In this document: positions 1 to 7,515 of the stretch, piece after piece
Position numbering within the stretch: position 1 is the stretch's first letter
Layout of the letters: each line of letters opens with the position of its first letter
Origin: Planctomycetaceae bacterium
Lineage (GTDB): Bacteria; Planctomycetota; Planctomycetia; Planctomycetales; Planctomycetaceae
DNA length: 16,496 nucleotides
Reading direction: 5' to 3'
NCBI GenBank assembly: GCA_947479075.1
Contig: CANJZR010000014.1
Coordinates: 1 to 16,496 of the forward strand
The notes under the pieces: model-generated
Database searches by the model: none
The model's input: the letters and a program-made list of their open reading frames with translations, nothing else
What the model was told of the DNA's origin: nothing
Translations under genes and position numbers: made by a program

Positions 1-906
1 CAGTCGGTCACCGAAGAGGACCTGACGCGGGCGTTCTCGGACCTGTTGATCTCGACCGAGATGTTCGAGCGTCTCGGCCCCGCGATCAACTCGGGCCGCG
101 GAATGTTTCTGTTCGGAGAACCGGGTAACGGAAAGACGAGTATCGCCGAACGAATCACGAAATGCTTCGGATCGACCATCTGGATTCCGCGAACACTGGG
201 CATCGACGGTGAGATCGTGCGTCTGTTCGACCCCGGCGTCCATGAAGAGATCCCGCATGACTCGGGAGACGGACTGTTCGACCTTTCGGGAGTCGATCAG
301 CGCTGGGTCCAGATCGTACGCCCGACCGTGGTGGCCGGTGGTGAACTCACGATGGCCGAACTGGAGATCACCCAGAATCCGTTCACAAAGATCTGCGAAG
401 CCCCGCTCCAGTTGAAAGCCAACTGCGGAACGTTCTGTATCGACGACTTTGGCCGCCAGACGATGCCGGTGTCGGTGCTGCTCAACCGCTGGATCGTGCC
501 CCTGGAAAAGCGGTATGACTACCTGAACCTGCCCAGCGGAAAGAAGATCCAGGTCCCCTTCGACCAGCTGATCATCTTCTCGACGAACCTCGAACCGAAG
601 CAGCTGGTCGACGGCGCGTTCCTGCGTCGTATCCCGTACAAGATCATGGTCCCTGACCCATCGCGGGAACACTTCCGCAAGCTGTTTGAGATCATGGCTC
701 CGAAGGTTGGGCTGGTCCTGGATCTCGACGCGGTCGATTACCTGATCGAGAAGCACTATCTGGCGGTCAATCGCCCATTCCGCAATTGCCAGCCGCGAGA
801 CCTGCTGCTGCAGTGTCGGAACTACACGGTCTATACCAAGGGACCGAAGAATGTCACCAAAGAGTCGTTCGACTTTGCGGTGTCCAACTACTTCTCGGTG
901 ATGTAA
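1..906 (+). CDS. AAA family ATPase (3' part; start outside window)
   Basis: The reading frame is open from base 1 and stops with TAA at 904-906, so the 5' end is cut by the window edge; the TTG at 46 is not a convincing start because coding-like sequence precedes it. Numbering from that TTG, a Walker A motif GEPGNGKT lies at residues 24-31, a Walker B-like stretch FCIDDFG near 130 (Asp-Asp rather than Asp-Glu), a sensor-1-like IIFSTN near 180 and an LRRIPYKI segment after it. These show an AAA-type P-loop ATPase that probably remodels a partner protein or complex using ATP. I see no membrane segment or partner domain in the visible part. The following gene, mtnA, is convergent and gives no clue to function. 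The family call is firm; the cellular role is unknown to me. Confidence 0.85.
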   Translation, partial: QSVTEEDLTRAFSDLLISTEMFERLGPAINSGRGMFLFGEPGNGKTSIAERITKCFGSTIWIPRTLGIDGEIVRLFDPGVHEEIPHDSGDGLFDLSGVDQRWVQIVRPTVVAGGELTMAELEITQNPFTKICEAPLQLKANCGTFCIDDFGRQTMPVSVLLNRWIVPLEKRYDYLNLPSGKKIQVPFDQLIIFSTNLEPKQLVDGAFLRRIPYKIMVPDPSREHFRKLFEIMAPKVGLVLDLDAVDYLIEKHYLAVNRPFRNCQPRDLLLQCRNYTVYTKGPKNVTKESFDFAVSNYFSVM

Positions 907-982
907 CCCACGCTGGTTTCGATCAAGGCTGGGGACAGGTTCACTGCCTGTGTCATGCCTGCCCGTACGACCAGAATGGGTA

Positions 983-2020
983 TTACCCCTGCAGGACGCG
1001 TTTGACGTTCTCAGTCGTGACCGGAGTGATCGCCCCATTCTCGGTGAAGATCGCCCGGATCAGGTGGTTCGGCGTGACGTCAAAGGCGGGGTTGTAGACC
1101 TCCACTCCAGTCGGGGCAGTCTGACGACCGAACCCGTGAGTGATCTCTTCGCTGGCCCGTTGTTCGATCGGGATCCCCGTCCCGTCGGGTAGCGTCAGGT
1201 CGAACGTACTGCTCGGGGCGGCCACATAAAACGGAATCCCATGGGCGGCAGCCAGCTGAGCAACGGAGTAGGTCCCGATCTTGTTGGCAGCGTCTCCGTT
1301 CGCCGCGATGCGGTCGGCCCCGACGACGACAGCCTGGACTTTGCCTTCTCGCATGACCCACCCAGCCATGTTGTCACAGATCAGCGTGACGGGCACTCCG
1401 CGTTGCATGAGCTCCCAGCTAGTCAGGCGAGCTCCCTGCAGCAGTGGACGCGTCTCATCGGCATAGACGCGGAGCGTCTTCCCCTGCTCATGAGCGGCGA
1501 AGAAGACCGAGAGAGCTGTCCCATTTCCCGCAGTCGCCAGCCCACCCGCGTTGCAGTGAGTCAGCACGCCGCACTCATCGGGAAGGAAAGCCGCTCCCAC
1601 CCGGCCAATTGCATCACACATCTCCCGATCTTCCGCTTCGATTCGTCGGGCTTCCACAAGCAGAGAATCCAGTCGATCCGGCCCGGGCTCATTCGCGATC
1701 CCGTGGCCGAGTTTCTGCATACGGTCGAGTGCCCAAAACAGATTCACAGCTGTGGGACGACTGCTGGCGAGTTCAGAGCAGGTGGCGTCGAGCGTCGTGA
1801 GGAACTGCTGCGGTGCAGCGTCGCTGGTCGACTGCACGCCGATCACAACTCCGTACGCCGCTGAGACGCCGATGGCCGGGGCTCCCCGCACCCGTAGCAT
1901 TTTGATCGCCTCCCAGACCTGAGGCACGGTGCGGCAGTCGATCTCAATGAACTCCACCGGCAGTCGCGTCTGGTCGATCATGCGGAGCAGACCAGTACTG
2001 GCATTGCCAATCCAAGTCAT
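983..2020 (-). CDS. mtnA: S-methyl-5-thioribose-1-phosphate isomerase
   Basis: This enzyme converts the aldose methylthioribose-1-phosphate to methylthioribulose-1-phosphate in the cytoplasmic methionine salvage pathway. The protein (345 aa from the chosen ATG) has the eIF2B-like isomerase signatures: RGAPAIG at residues 45-51, THCNAGG with the catalytic Cys at 156, and GADRIAANGDAANKIGT with the catalytic Asp at 236. These correspond to the known Cys/Asp pair of the family, and the length is normal. The frame stays open to a TTG at 2074, but homologues begin about where MTWIGNAS starts, so I chose the ATG at 2018-2020. No clear Shine-Dalgarno precedes either start. No other salvage gene is next to it, so it appears to stand alone. 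It could be annotated as an eIF2B-alpha-like protein, but the catalytic motifs favour MtnA. Confidence 0.93.
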   Translation of the reverse strand: MTWIGNASTGLLRMIDQTRLPVEFIEIDCRTVPQVWEAIKMLRVRGAPAIGVSAAYGVVIGVQSTSDAAPQQFLTTLDATCSELASSRPTAVNLFWALDRMQKLGHGIANEPGPDRLDSLLVEARRIEAEDREMCDAIGRVGAAFLPDECGVLTHCNAGGLATAGNGTALSVFFAAHEQGKTLRVYADETRPLLQGARLTSWELMQRGVPVTLICDNMAGWVMREGKVQAVVVGADRIAANGDAANKIGTYSVAQLAAAHGIPFYVAAPSSTFDLTLPDGTGIPIEQRASEEITHGFGRQTAPTGVEVYNPAFDVTPNHLIRAIFTENGAITPVTTENVKRVLQG

Positions 2021-2200
2021 CGTCGGGTGTGGAGCGAACAATATGACGGACCTCAGGGAGATGAATCGGGACAACCAATATTAACTGATCAATGAACAAA
2101 AGTCCGAACGAGACCAATCGACACGGTAAGCCAGAGAGGTCAGCCTGACCGACTCGATAAAAACCTGTCGACAGAGTCTCTGCACACTCGACCAGACACG

Positions 2201-3604
2201 CTACGCGATGATCTCTTTCACCACGTTCCCCTTCACATCGGTCAGGCGGAAATCGCGACCGGCGTGGCGGAACGTCAGCTTGGTGTGATCGAAGCCCATT
2301 AGCTGCATGATCGTCGCGTGCAGGTCGTGGACATGCACCGGGTTCTCGACGGCCCGGTAGCCGAAGTCGTCAGTCGCTCCGTACGTCATGCCGCCCTTCA
2401 CTCCGCCCCCGGCGAGCGCCACGGAGAAGCCCCAGTGGTTGTGGTCACGGCCGCCTGCTGGTTTGCCGTTCGACAGTTCCACCGCTGGCGTACGTCCGAA
2501 CTCTCCGCCGATGATGATCAACGTCTCTTCGAACAGCCCACGCTGCTTCAAGTCGGTCATGAGGGCTGCAAGTGGACCATCGATCTGACCCCCGAGGCTT
2601 CGATGCGCAGCTGCGATGTTGTCGTGGCTGTCCCATGGCTGAACATCGCCGTGGTAACACTGCACCATCCGCACTCCGCGTTCGATCAGTCGGCGGGCCA
2701 GCAGCATCTGGCGTCCATGAATACTGTCGCCGTACTGTTCGCGGATGTGTTGCGGCTCCTGGGCCAGGTCGAATGCATCGGTCGCCTCCATTTGCATGCG
2801 GTAGGCCAGCTCGAAGGACTGGATGCGGGCCTCCAGCTCGGGCTCATCGCTGCGCGACTGCTGATGCTGACGATTGAGGGTCTGCAACAGATCGAGCTGT
2901 CGCCTTTGGTCGGTGAGAGACAGAGCTGGATTGCGGATGTTGTCGATCAGCTCCTCGACTGTGGTTTTGCGAGTATCAAGGTAAGTTCCCTGATACACGC
3001 CGGGCAGGAAAGCTGACCGCCAGTTCGACACGTCGGCCACCGGCAAGCCCGGACACATGGCGATAAAGCCGGGCAAGTTCTGGTTCTCGGTCCCGAGTCC
3101 ATAAGTCATCCACGCCCCCATGCTGGGCCGCGAGAGTCTCTCGTCACCGCAGTTCATGAGCCGCATCGACTGTTCATGGTTCGGTGTATTCGCGTGCATG
3201 GAGCGGATGATGCACATGTCGTCGACGTGCTGGGCCGTCTTAGCAAAGACTTCGCTGACCTCGATCCCCGACTGACCGTACTTCTCGAACTTGAAGGGCG
3301 ATTCGAGTGCCGCCCCGGTCGCCCGCTCGGTCGACAAGTGCCCTTTCGGCAGCGGCTGCCCGTTGTACTTGGACAGCATCGGTTTGGGGTCGAAGGTGTC
3401 AACCTGTGACGGGCCACCGTTGAGGTACACATGGATGATGTGTTTGGCCTTGGTCGGGAACTGCGGTGCCTTCGGAGCGAGTGGTGAAAGCGACACCTCC
3501 GCTGCCGAAGCCGGACTGTTCTGCGACAAGAGAGCGGCCAGCCCGAGCATGCCGAAGCCGACACCGGTCTGTTGCAGTGCTTCTCGACGAGTGATGGGAA
3601 ACAT
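2201..3604 (-). CDS. DUF1501 domain protein, Tat-exported
   Basis: The product has 467 aa. It starts with MFPITRREALQQTG followed by a hydrophobic stretch (GVGFGMLGLAALL), a typical twin-arginine signal, so it is probably exported folded. The body has DUF1501 (sulfatase/alkaline-phosphatase-like) hallmarks: HVYLNGGPSQVDTFDPKP just after the signal, EFGRTP, then GRDHNHWGFSVALAGGG and GGMTYGATDDFG near the C-terminus. I chose the ATG at 3602-3604 over a TTG at 3614-3616 because GAGGT sits 5 nt upstream of it. It lies 51 bp downstream of the PSCyt1/DUF1553 gene on the same strand and is very likely co-transcribed. In Planctomycetes this pairing is common; the biochemical role is not established, though processing of sulfated or complex polysaccharides is often suggested. 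Confidence 0.93.
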   Translation of the reverse strand: MFPITRREALQQTGVGFGMLGLAALLSQNSPASAAEVSLSPLAPKAPQFPTKAKHIIHVYLNGGPSQVDTFDPKPMLSKYNGQPLPKGHLSTERATGAALESPFKFEKYGQSGIEVSEVFAKTAQHVDDMCIIRSMHANTPNHEQSMRLMNCGDERLSRPSMGAWMTYGLGTENQNLPGFIAMCPGLPVADVSNWRSAFLPGVYQGTYLDTRKTTVEELIDNIRNPALSLTDQRRQLDLLQTLNRQHQQSRSDEPELEARIQSFELAYRMQMEATDAFDLAQEPQHIREQYGDSIHGRQMLLARRLIERGVRMVQCYHGDVQPWDSHDNIAAAHRSLGGQIDGPLAALMTDLKQRGLFEETLIIIGGEFGRTPAVELSNGKPAGGRDHNHWGFSVALAGGGVKGGMTYGATDDFGYRAVENPVHVHDLHATIMQLMGFDHTKLTFRHAGRDFRLTDVKGNVVKEIIA

Positions 3605-3609
3605 GAGTG

Positions 3610-3614
3610 ACCTC
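3610..3614 (-). promoter_or_regulatory. RBS of the DUF1501 gene
   Basis: GAGGT on the minus strand, 5 nt before the ATG at 3602-3604. It fixes the start and excludes the upstream TTG. It lies inside a 9-nt string, CATTGAGGT, that recurs before the upstream partner gene. Confidence 0.7.
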
Positions 3615-3655
3615 AATGGATGGGGCGTATCTCGGGAAGAAGGCGAGGGCGGGCG

Positions 3656-6517
3656 TCAGTCGAGGTAGAGAAACTCGTTCGATGACACGAGGACCTGGGC
3701 CAACTGATCCCAGACCGACAGCTGAGCCGCGGGGTCAGTTGTCTGCTGGGCGAATGTAACGCACTCTTGAGTCTCGGTTTCTGTTGGCTCACGCAGGAAG
3801 ACCAGACGGTAGAGGGCCCGAACCTTCTCGTCGGGCTGAGTGGCATTCGCGACTTCAGAACGGGCGGCGAGGGCCTTTGCTTGTTCGCGTACGAGAGCAG
3901 AGTTCAGTGAGAAGAGGGCCTGCTGCGGGACCACGGTCCGCGGACGGCGGTCATTCGACACATCGGGCGATGCGAAGTCGAAGGCACGAAACATCGCTGG
4001 CACGCTCTGTCGGTCGACGAGCCCATACACCGTACGGCAGTCCGCTGCGGGATTGCCCGTCACGTCGACTGGCTTGCCGCCGCTACGCTCCTTCAATCGA
4101 CCTGCGACGGCCAGCAGTGAATCCCGCATCGACTCCAGGTCGAGACGGCGACGATTCGCTCGCCAGAGCAGCGAGTTTTCGGGGTCCTTCTGAAGGGCGA
4201 TCTCCAATGTCTCGGGGGCCGCGTGAGAGGACTGCTGCCAGACACGCGAATTCAGAATCCGTCGATGCAGCTTCTTGAGCGACCAGCCATCCTGAATGAA
4301 CTGAGCCGCGAGGTGATTCAGCAGGTCGATCTGGACCGGTTCTTTGCACCGAGTCCCGAAATCACTGGGCGTCGAGACCAGGGGCTCGCCGAAGTGAAAC
4401 ATCCAGACGCGATTCACGATCACGCGAGCGGTGAGTGGATTCGTCTCCGAGGCGATCGACCGCGCCAGATCGATCCGCCCGCTGCCGTGGGTGAACTTCG
4501 CTCGATCGGGTGGCGACAGAACTTCGATGAACTGGCGAGGCACGGGCTTGCCTGGCGACGATGGATTCCCACGGACGAAGATCTTCGGCTCATAGATTTC
4601 CGACTTGTCTCGGACGACCATCGCCCGTGGAGGCGCCCCGGCATTCACCGCAGCCAGGCGATCCAGCTCCGTCAGCATTCCACCGAACTGGTCGGTCTGC
4701 TGCCGTGACATGTACTTGCGAGTCTGGTTGAGCGGAATATCGTTGGGGCTTTCGCGGCTGGCGATGATCTCCCAGAGTTGTTTTTGCTCGGGGGAGAGGC
4801 TGTCGGGACCGGGTGGGTTGGCCGCCTGTGCATCCTGGTCGACCCGCAGCATCACCGTGCCATAGGCTCTGGCCACATCAGCTTTCGACCGGATGGGCAA
4901 CACGGTGAGGGCCTGCATGATTAGCGGGTTCACCTGCCCCTCACTCACTCCAGTGGGGATCGCTCGCCACCTCTGAATGATCGGCAAAGCGGCCGCTGAG
5001 AATGCGACTGCGGCCTGTTCGACGGCGTTGGGGTCCTTGGCAGCGTCACCCTCCAGCGCAGGCGTCGGGATCTGCATCAGTTCAACCCACGGTCCGAAGA
5101 CGGGATCGGTCGGCGTGGCCCGCTGGCGCATGAACTGCCGCCAGCGACCGACGATCTGCGGACGGAGATCATCGGGACTGAGCGAAAAGAAGAAGATCGC
5201 AGTCTCCAGCGGATCGGGCTCCGTCGTCGCGACCTTGGCGAGATAGTCTCCCGTCCGCTCGTGAGCCGTTCGCGACAGGAGCTTGTGCTGGTCGGCCTGG
5301 TATTTGGTGATGGCCTCCCGCTTGGGGGCTGCTTCTTTCTCGAACTCCGGGCCACCGGGGATCTGATCAGCCGGCTGGATCAGTGGCAACTCGATCGGTA
5401 CCTCACAGCTCGCAAAGACACCGTACAGTGAGTAGTAATCGGCGGTCGAAACCGGGTCATACTTGTGATCGTGACAGCGGGTACACGACACCGTCAGCCC
5501 CAGAAACCCGCGTGTGACCGTGTCGATTTGGTCGTCGATCACATCGTGAATGTTGTTGTCATACAACCGCCCCAGAGTGAGGAGCCCCATCGCCCCCAGT
5601 CGCCAGGGCTCGACGGGCGGCTCGACCTGATCGGCGGCCAGCTGGTCGATGACGAACTGGTTGTAGGGCAGGTCCTCGTTGAATGCCCGGATCACATAGT
5701 CGCGGTAGGTGTAAGCGTACGGCCGAATCCGGTCGTCGCCGTACATCAGCACGCCGTCCTTGGTATCCGCATAGCGAGCAACATCGAGCCAGTGGCGGGC
5801 CCACTTCTCCCCGTAGCGGGTGGAAGCCAGCAGCTGATCGATGACGCTGGCGAGAGCCTTCTCCGTCGGCTCAGGCGAGGAAGCGAACGCGTTGACTTCC
5901 TCGATCGTGGGAGGCAGCCCCGTCAGGTCGTAATAAACCCGGCGAATGAGCGTTGAACGGTCCGCGGTCGGCGCGGGCGAAATCCCGACAGCCTCCTGCT
6001 GGGCGAGAACGAAACTGTCGATGGAATTCAGCGGCCAGTCAGCCTGTTTCACACTCGGGACAGGGGGATTTTGAATCGGCTGAAAGGCCCAATGGTCGCG
6101 GTCGGCCTCGCTGATCGCGAACTCTTTCTTATGCGGAGCTGTGGCAGCTGCGGGCCAGGGAGCTCCCAGATCGAGCCATTTTGAGATGACAGCGATCTGA
6201 TCCTCGCGGAGTTTCTCCTCCGGGGGCATCGTGAGTTTGCCCGAGTGTTTGATCGCGGCAAGGAGCAGGCTTTCCTGAGGATGTTCTGTATGAAGAGCCG
6301 GGCCACTCTTGCCCCCCTTCAGCAGAGTCTCGCGTGAGAGAAGCTGAAAGCCCCCCTCGGGATCCTGTTCACCGTGACATTCCAGGCACTTGGCAGCCAG
6401 GATCGGCCGGACTTCTTTCTCAAAGAATTCTTCTGCCGCACGGTCCTCGGCGGAGACCACCGAACACGTCATGGCGATGATCAGCATCGCCCACAGGGAA
6501 GGAGAACCAGGCGTCAT
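3656..6517 (-). CDS. PSCyt1/DUF1549/DUF1553 planctomycete cytochrome-like protein
   Basis: A 953-aa exported protein. Residues 1-23 form a Sec signal peptide ending near VSAED. A PSCyt1-type cytochrome c domain follows, with the haem motif CLECH (Cys44, Cys47, His48) and a possible distal Met in KLTMPP at 97. The DUF1549 (PSCyt2) region runs roughly from 155 to 370, with RHWLDVARYADT near 241-252 and a second CxxCH (Cys345, Cys348, His349) in SCTRCHDHKYDP. The DUF1553 (PSD1) region lies roughly at 680-930, with NRVWMFHFGEPLVSTPSDFG and SLKKLHRRILNS. The ATG at 6515-6517 has GAGGT 6 nt upstream. It is the first gene of a two-gene unit with the DUF1501 protein. The domain set is diagnostic of Planctomycetes and related bacteria. 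It presumably acts in the periplasm with its partner, possibly as a redox-linked degradative enzyme; that role is inference. Confidence 0.95.
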   Translation of the reverse strand: MTPGSPSLWAMLIIAMTCSVVSAEDRAAEEFFEKEVRPILAAKCLECHGEQDPEGGFQLLSRETLLKGGKSGPALHTEHPQESLLLAAIKHSGKLTMPPEEKLREDQIAVISKWLDLGAPWPAAATAPHKKEFAISEADRDHWAFQPIQNPPVPSVKQADWPLNSIDSFVLAQQEAVGISPAPTADRSTLIRRVYYDLTGLPPTIEEVNAFASSPEPTEKALASVIDQLLASTRYGEKWARHWLDVARYADTKDGVLMYGDDRIRPYAYTYRDYVIRAFNEDLPYNQFVIDQLAADQVEPPVEPWRLGAMGLLTLGRLYDNNIHDVIDDQIDTVTRGFLGLTVSCTRCHDHKYDPVSTADYYSLYGVFASCEVPIELPLIQPADQIPGGPEFEKEAAPKREAITKYQADQHKLLSRTAHERTGDYLAKVATTEPDPLETAIFFFSLSPDDLRPQIVGRWRQFMRQRATPTDPVFGPWVELMQIPTPALEGDAAKDPNAVEQAAVAFSAAALPIIQRWRAIPTGVSEGQVNPLIMQALTVLPIRSKADVARAYGTVMLRVDQDAQAANPPGPDSLSPEQKQLWEIIASRESPNDIPLNQTRKYMSRQQTDQFGGMLTELDRLAAVNAGAPPRAMVVRDKSEIYEPKIFVRGNPSSPGKPVPRQFIEVLSPPDRAKFTHGSGRIDLARSIASETNPLTARVIVNRVWMFHFGEPLVSTPSDFGTRCKEPVQIDLLNHLAAQFIQDGWSLKKLHRRILNSRVWQQSSHAAPETLEIALQKDPENSLLWRANRRRLDLESMRDSLLAVAGRLKERSGGKPVDVTGNPAADCRTVYGLVDRQSVPAMFRAFDFASPDVSNDRRPRTVVPQQALFSLNSALVREQAKALAARSEVANATQPDEKVRALYRLVFLREPTETETQECVTFAQQTTDPAAQLSVWDQLAQVLVSSNEFLYLD

Positions 6518-6523
6518 GGAGCA

Positions 6524-6528
6524 ACCTC
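6524..6528 (-). promoter_or_regulatory. RBS of the PSCyt1/DUF1553 gene
   Basis: GAGGT on the minus strand, 6 nt before the ATG at 6515-6517. It sits in the same CATTGAGGT context (6524-6532) seen before the downstream DUF1501 gene (3610-3618). Confidence 0.65.
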
Positions 6529-6794
6529 AATGAGCAGGAGTGGGAGGACCGCCAGCCATCAAGTCTACAGGATGCCTCCGGCGCTGCCCCGCGTGATCTA
6601 TCGTGGATGACCACGCATCGGTACATTGTGAGGAGATGCTTAGGTGAAGTCGACCTTATGATGTCGGCTCCACCCCCAGGCCAGTGACACGTGCACACCG
6701 CACAGCAACCCTAACGTGTTAACGCGTAACAGGTTGCACATTACCAAACGACCATCCCCCACACCCTGAGAATTTTTCAGACAACTCGTCGATT

Positions 6795-6815
6795 TCAGGA
6801 ACTCCGAATTCCTGA
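6795..6815. repeat. Perfect 7-bp inverted repeat before the ECF sigma start
   Basis: TCAGGAA (6795-6801), a 7-nt spacer and TTCCTGA (6809-6815). It ends 15 nt before the GTG at 6831. It could be an operator or an mRNA hairpin affecting start-site access. There is no T tract, so it is not a terminator. Confidence 0.5.
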
Positions 6816-6830
6816 TGATCATCTAAAGAC

Positions 6831-7424
6831 GTGGATGCTTCCAACTTGATCATTGATGACCAACTCCTGATCGAGCGATGTCGCTCCGGGCATCCGGAAG
6901 CGTTCGGTGATCTCGTCACGAAGTACCAGCGTCGCCTCGTCCGTACTCTCAGCTCGCTACTGGGGAATGGACACGACGCTCTGGATGTGGCTCAGGATGC
7001 ATTCCTGAAGGCGTATTTGAACCTCGATTCGTTTCGTGGAGATGCAGCGTTTTACTCCTGGCTCTTTCGCATCGCCTGGAACGGAGCTGCAACTCTTCGT
7101 CGCAAACAGCGAGTGCGTGCGAGCGCCTCACTGGACGCCATCCGCGAACAGTCAGGGATCGAACCGGACGACATCTCCCCCACCTCTGACCCCACCCGAG
7201 CCTTGCAAACCTCCGAGGATCAACAGCTGCTGCGTCAGGCCCTCAATGAATTGGGGGAGGATTACCGAACCGCCCTCATTCTTAAGGAAATCGAGGGATT
7301 GTCCTACGAAGAGATTGCCACATTGACCGATTGCCCGATCGGAACGGTACGCAGCCGGATCCACCGGGCTCGACAAGAACTGCGGGCCAAACTCGACCGT
7401 ACACTCAAGGCGGTCGAACGATGA
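6831..7424 (+). CDS. ECF-type RNA polymerase sigma factor
   Basis: A 197-aa sigma-70 family protein with only regions 2 and 4. Region 2 spans roughly residues 25-92 (DLVTKYQRRLVRTL, DVAQDAFLKAYLNLDSFRG, FYSWLFRIAWNGAATLRRK). Region 4 spans roughly 134-187 (LNELGEDYRTALILKEIEGLSYEEIA, then the HTH CPIGTVRSRIHRARQEL). It directs core polymerase to a specific promoter set. The GTG start at 6831 gives the expected N-terminus; only a weak AAAG precedes it, and no in-frame ATG occurs nearby. The anti-sigma gene follows on the same strand after 91 bp, so the two probably form a signalling pair in which the membrane protein holds this sigma inactive. The TGA stop overlaps an ATG (ATGA at 7421-7424) of a tiny ORF. 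Confidence 0.93.
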   Translation: MDASNLIIDDQLLIERCRSGHPEAFGDLVTKYQRRLVRTLSSLLGNGHDALDVAQDAFLKAYLNLDSFRGDAAFYSWLFRIAWNGAATLRRKQRVRASASLDAIREQSGIEPDDISPTSDPTRALQTSEDQQLLRQALNELGEDYRTALILKEIEGLSYEEIATLTDCPIGTVRSRIHRARQELRAKLDRTLKAVER

Positions 7425-7471
7425 AGGAACGAATGTTTTACCTCGACCCCACTGAACGCGTGGCAGGCTGA
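7421..7471 (+). CDS. Possible 16-codon leader ORF between sigma and anti-sigma genes
   Basis: ATG at 7421-7423 overlaps the sigma stop as ATGA, the classic arrangement for translational coupling. It encodes MKERMFYLDPTERVAG and stops with TGA at 7469-7471, exactly in the loop of a GC-rich hairpin. No family can be assigned to so short a peptide. It may simply be chance, or translation through it may affect the hairpin and so expression of the anti-sigma gene. Confidence 0.25.
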   Translation: MKERMFYLDPTERVAG

Positions 7472-7480
7472 CGCCTGCTG
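7461..7480 (+). repeat. GC-rich hairpin (REP-like) between sigma and anti-sigma genes
   Basis: GCAGGC (7463-7468), loop TGAC, GCCTGC (7473-7478), extended by two G-T wobble pairs. No T run follows, so it is unlikely to be an intrinsic terminator. It may tune the sigma to anti-sigma ratio by mRNA processing, or be a dispersed palindromic repeat. Confidence 0.55.
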
Positions 7481-7515
7481 TCCGCAGTCCCTCGACTTCT
7501 ATCCGTTGCGATCCC

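Larger units (their letters stand above)
6518..6830. other. Divergent intergenic region between PSCyt1 operon and ECF sigma gene
   Basis: A 313-bp gap between divergently transcribed genes, so it should hold both promoters. I see no convincing sigma-70-like -35/-10 pair. Visible structures are a CGTGG-ATGA-CCACG dyad at 6602-6615, a TGTTA-ACGCG-TAACA dyad at 6717-6731, and a 7-7-7 inverted repeat at 6795-6815 just before the sigma gene. A GGAACT at 6798-6803 resembles an ECF -35 element but is too close to the GTG to act as a normal promoter for it. Confidence 0.5.

Noticed and set aside
935..951. ACAGG/CCTGT hairpin between the AAA ATPase and mtnA as a terminator
   Set aside because: Only five pairs with a 7-nt loop and no T tract in either direction.
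1241..1864. Plus-strand 207-codon open frame opposite mtnA
   Set aside because: It overlaps the catalytic core of mtnA and has no independent support.
2070..2110. AT-rich stretch with TAATAT on the minus strand as the mtnA promoter
   Set aside because: No matching -35 hexamer at normal spacing, so it is suggestive only.
2157..2186. CTGTCGACAG palindrome next to an A/T run as a terminator on the minus strand
   Set aside because: The palindrome allows only a very short stem, and its position upstream of mtnA but after the DUF1501 stop gives no independent support.
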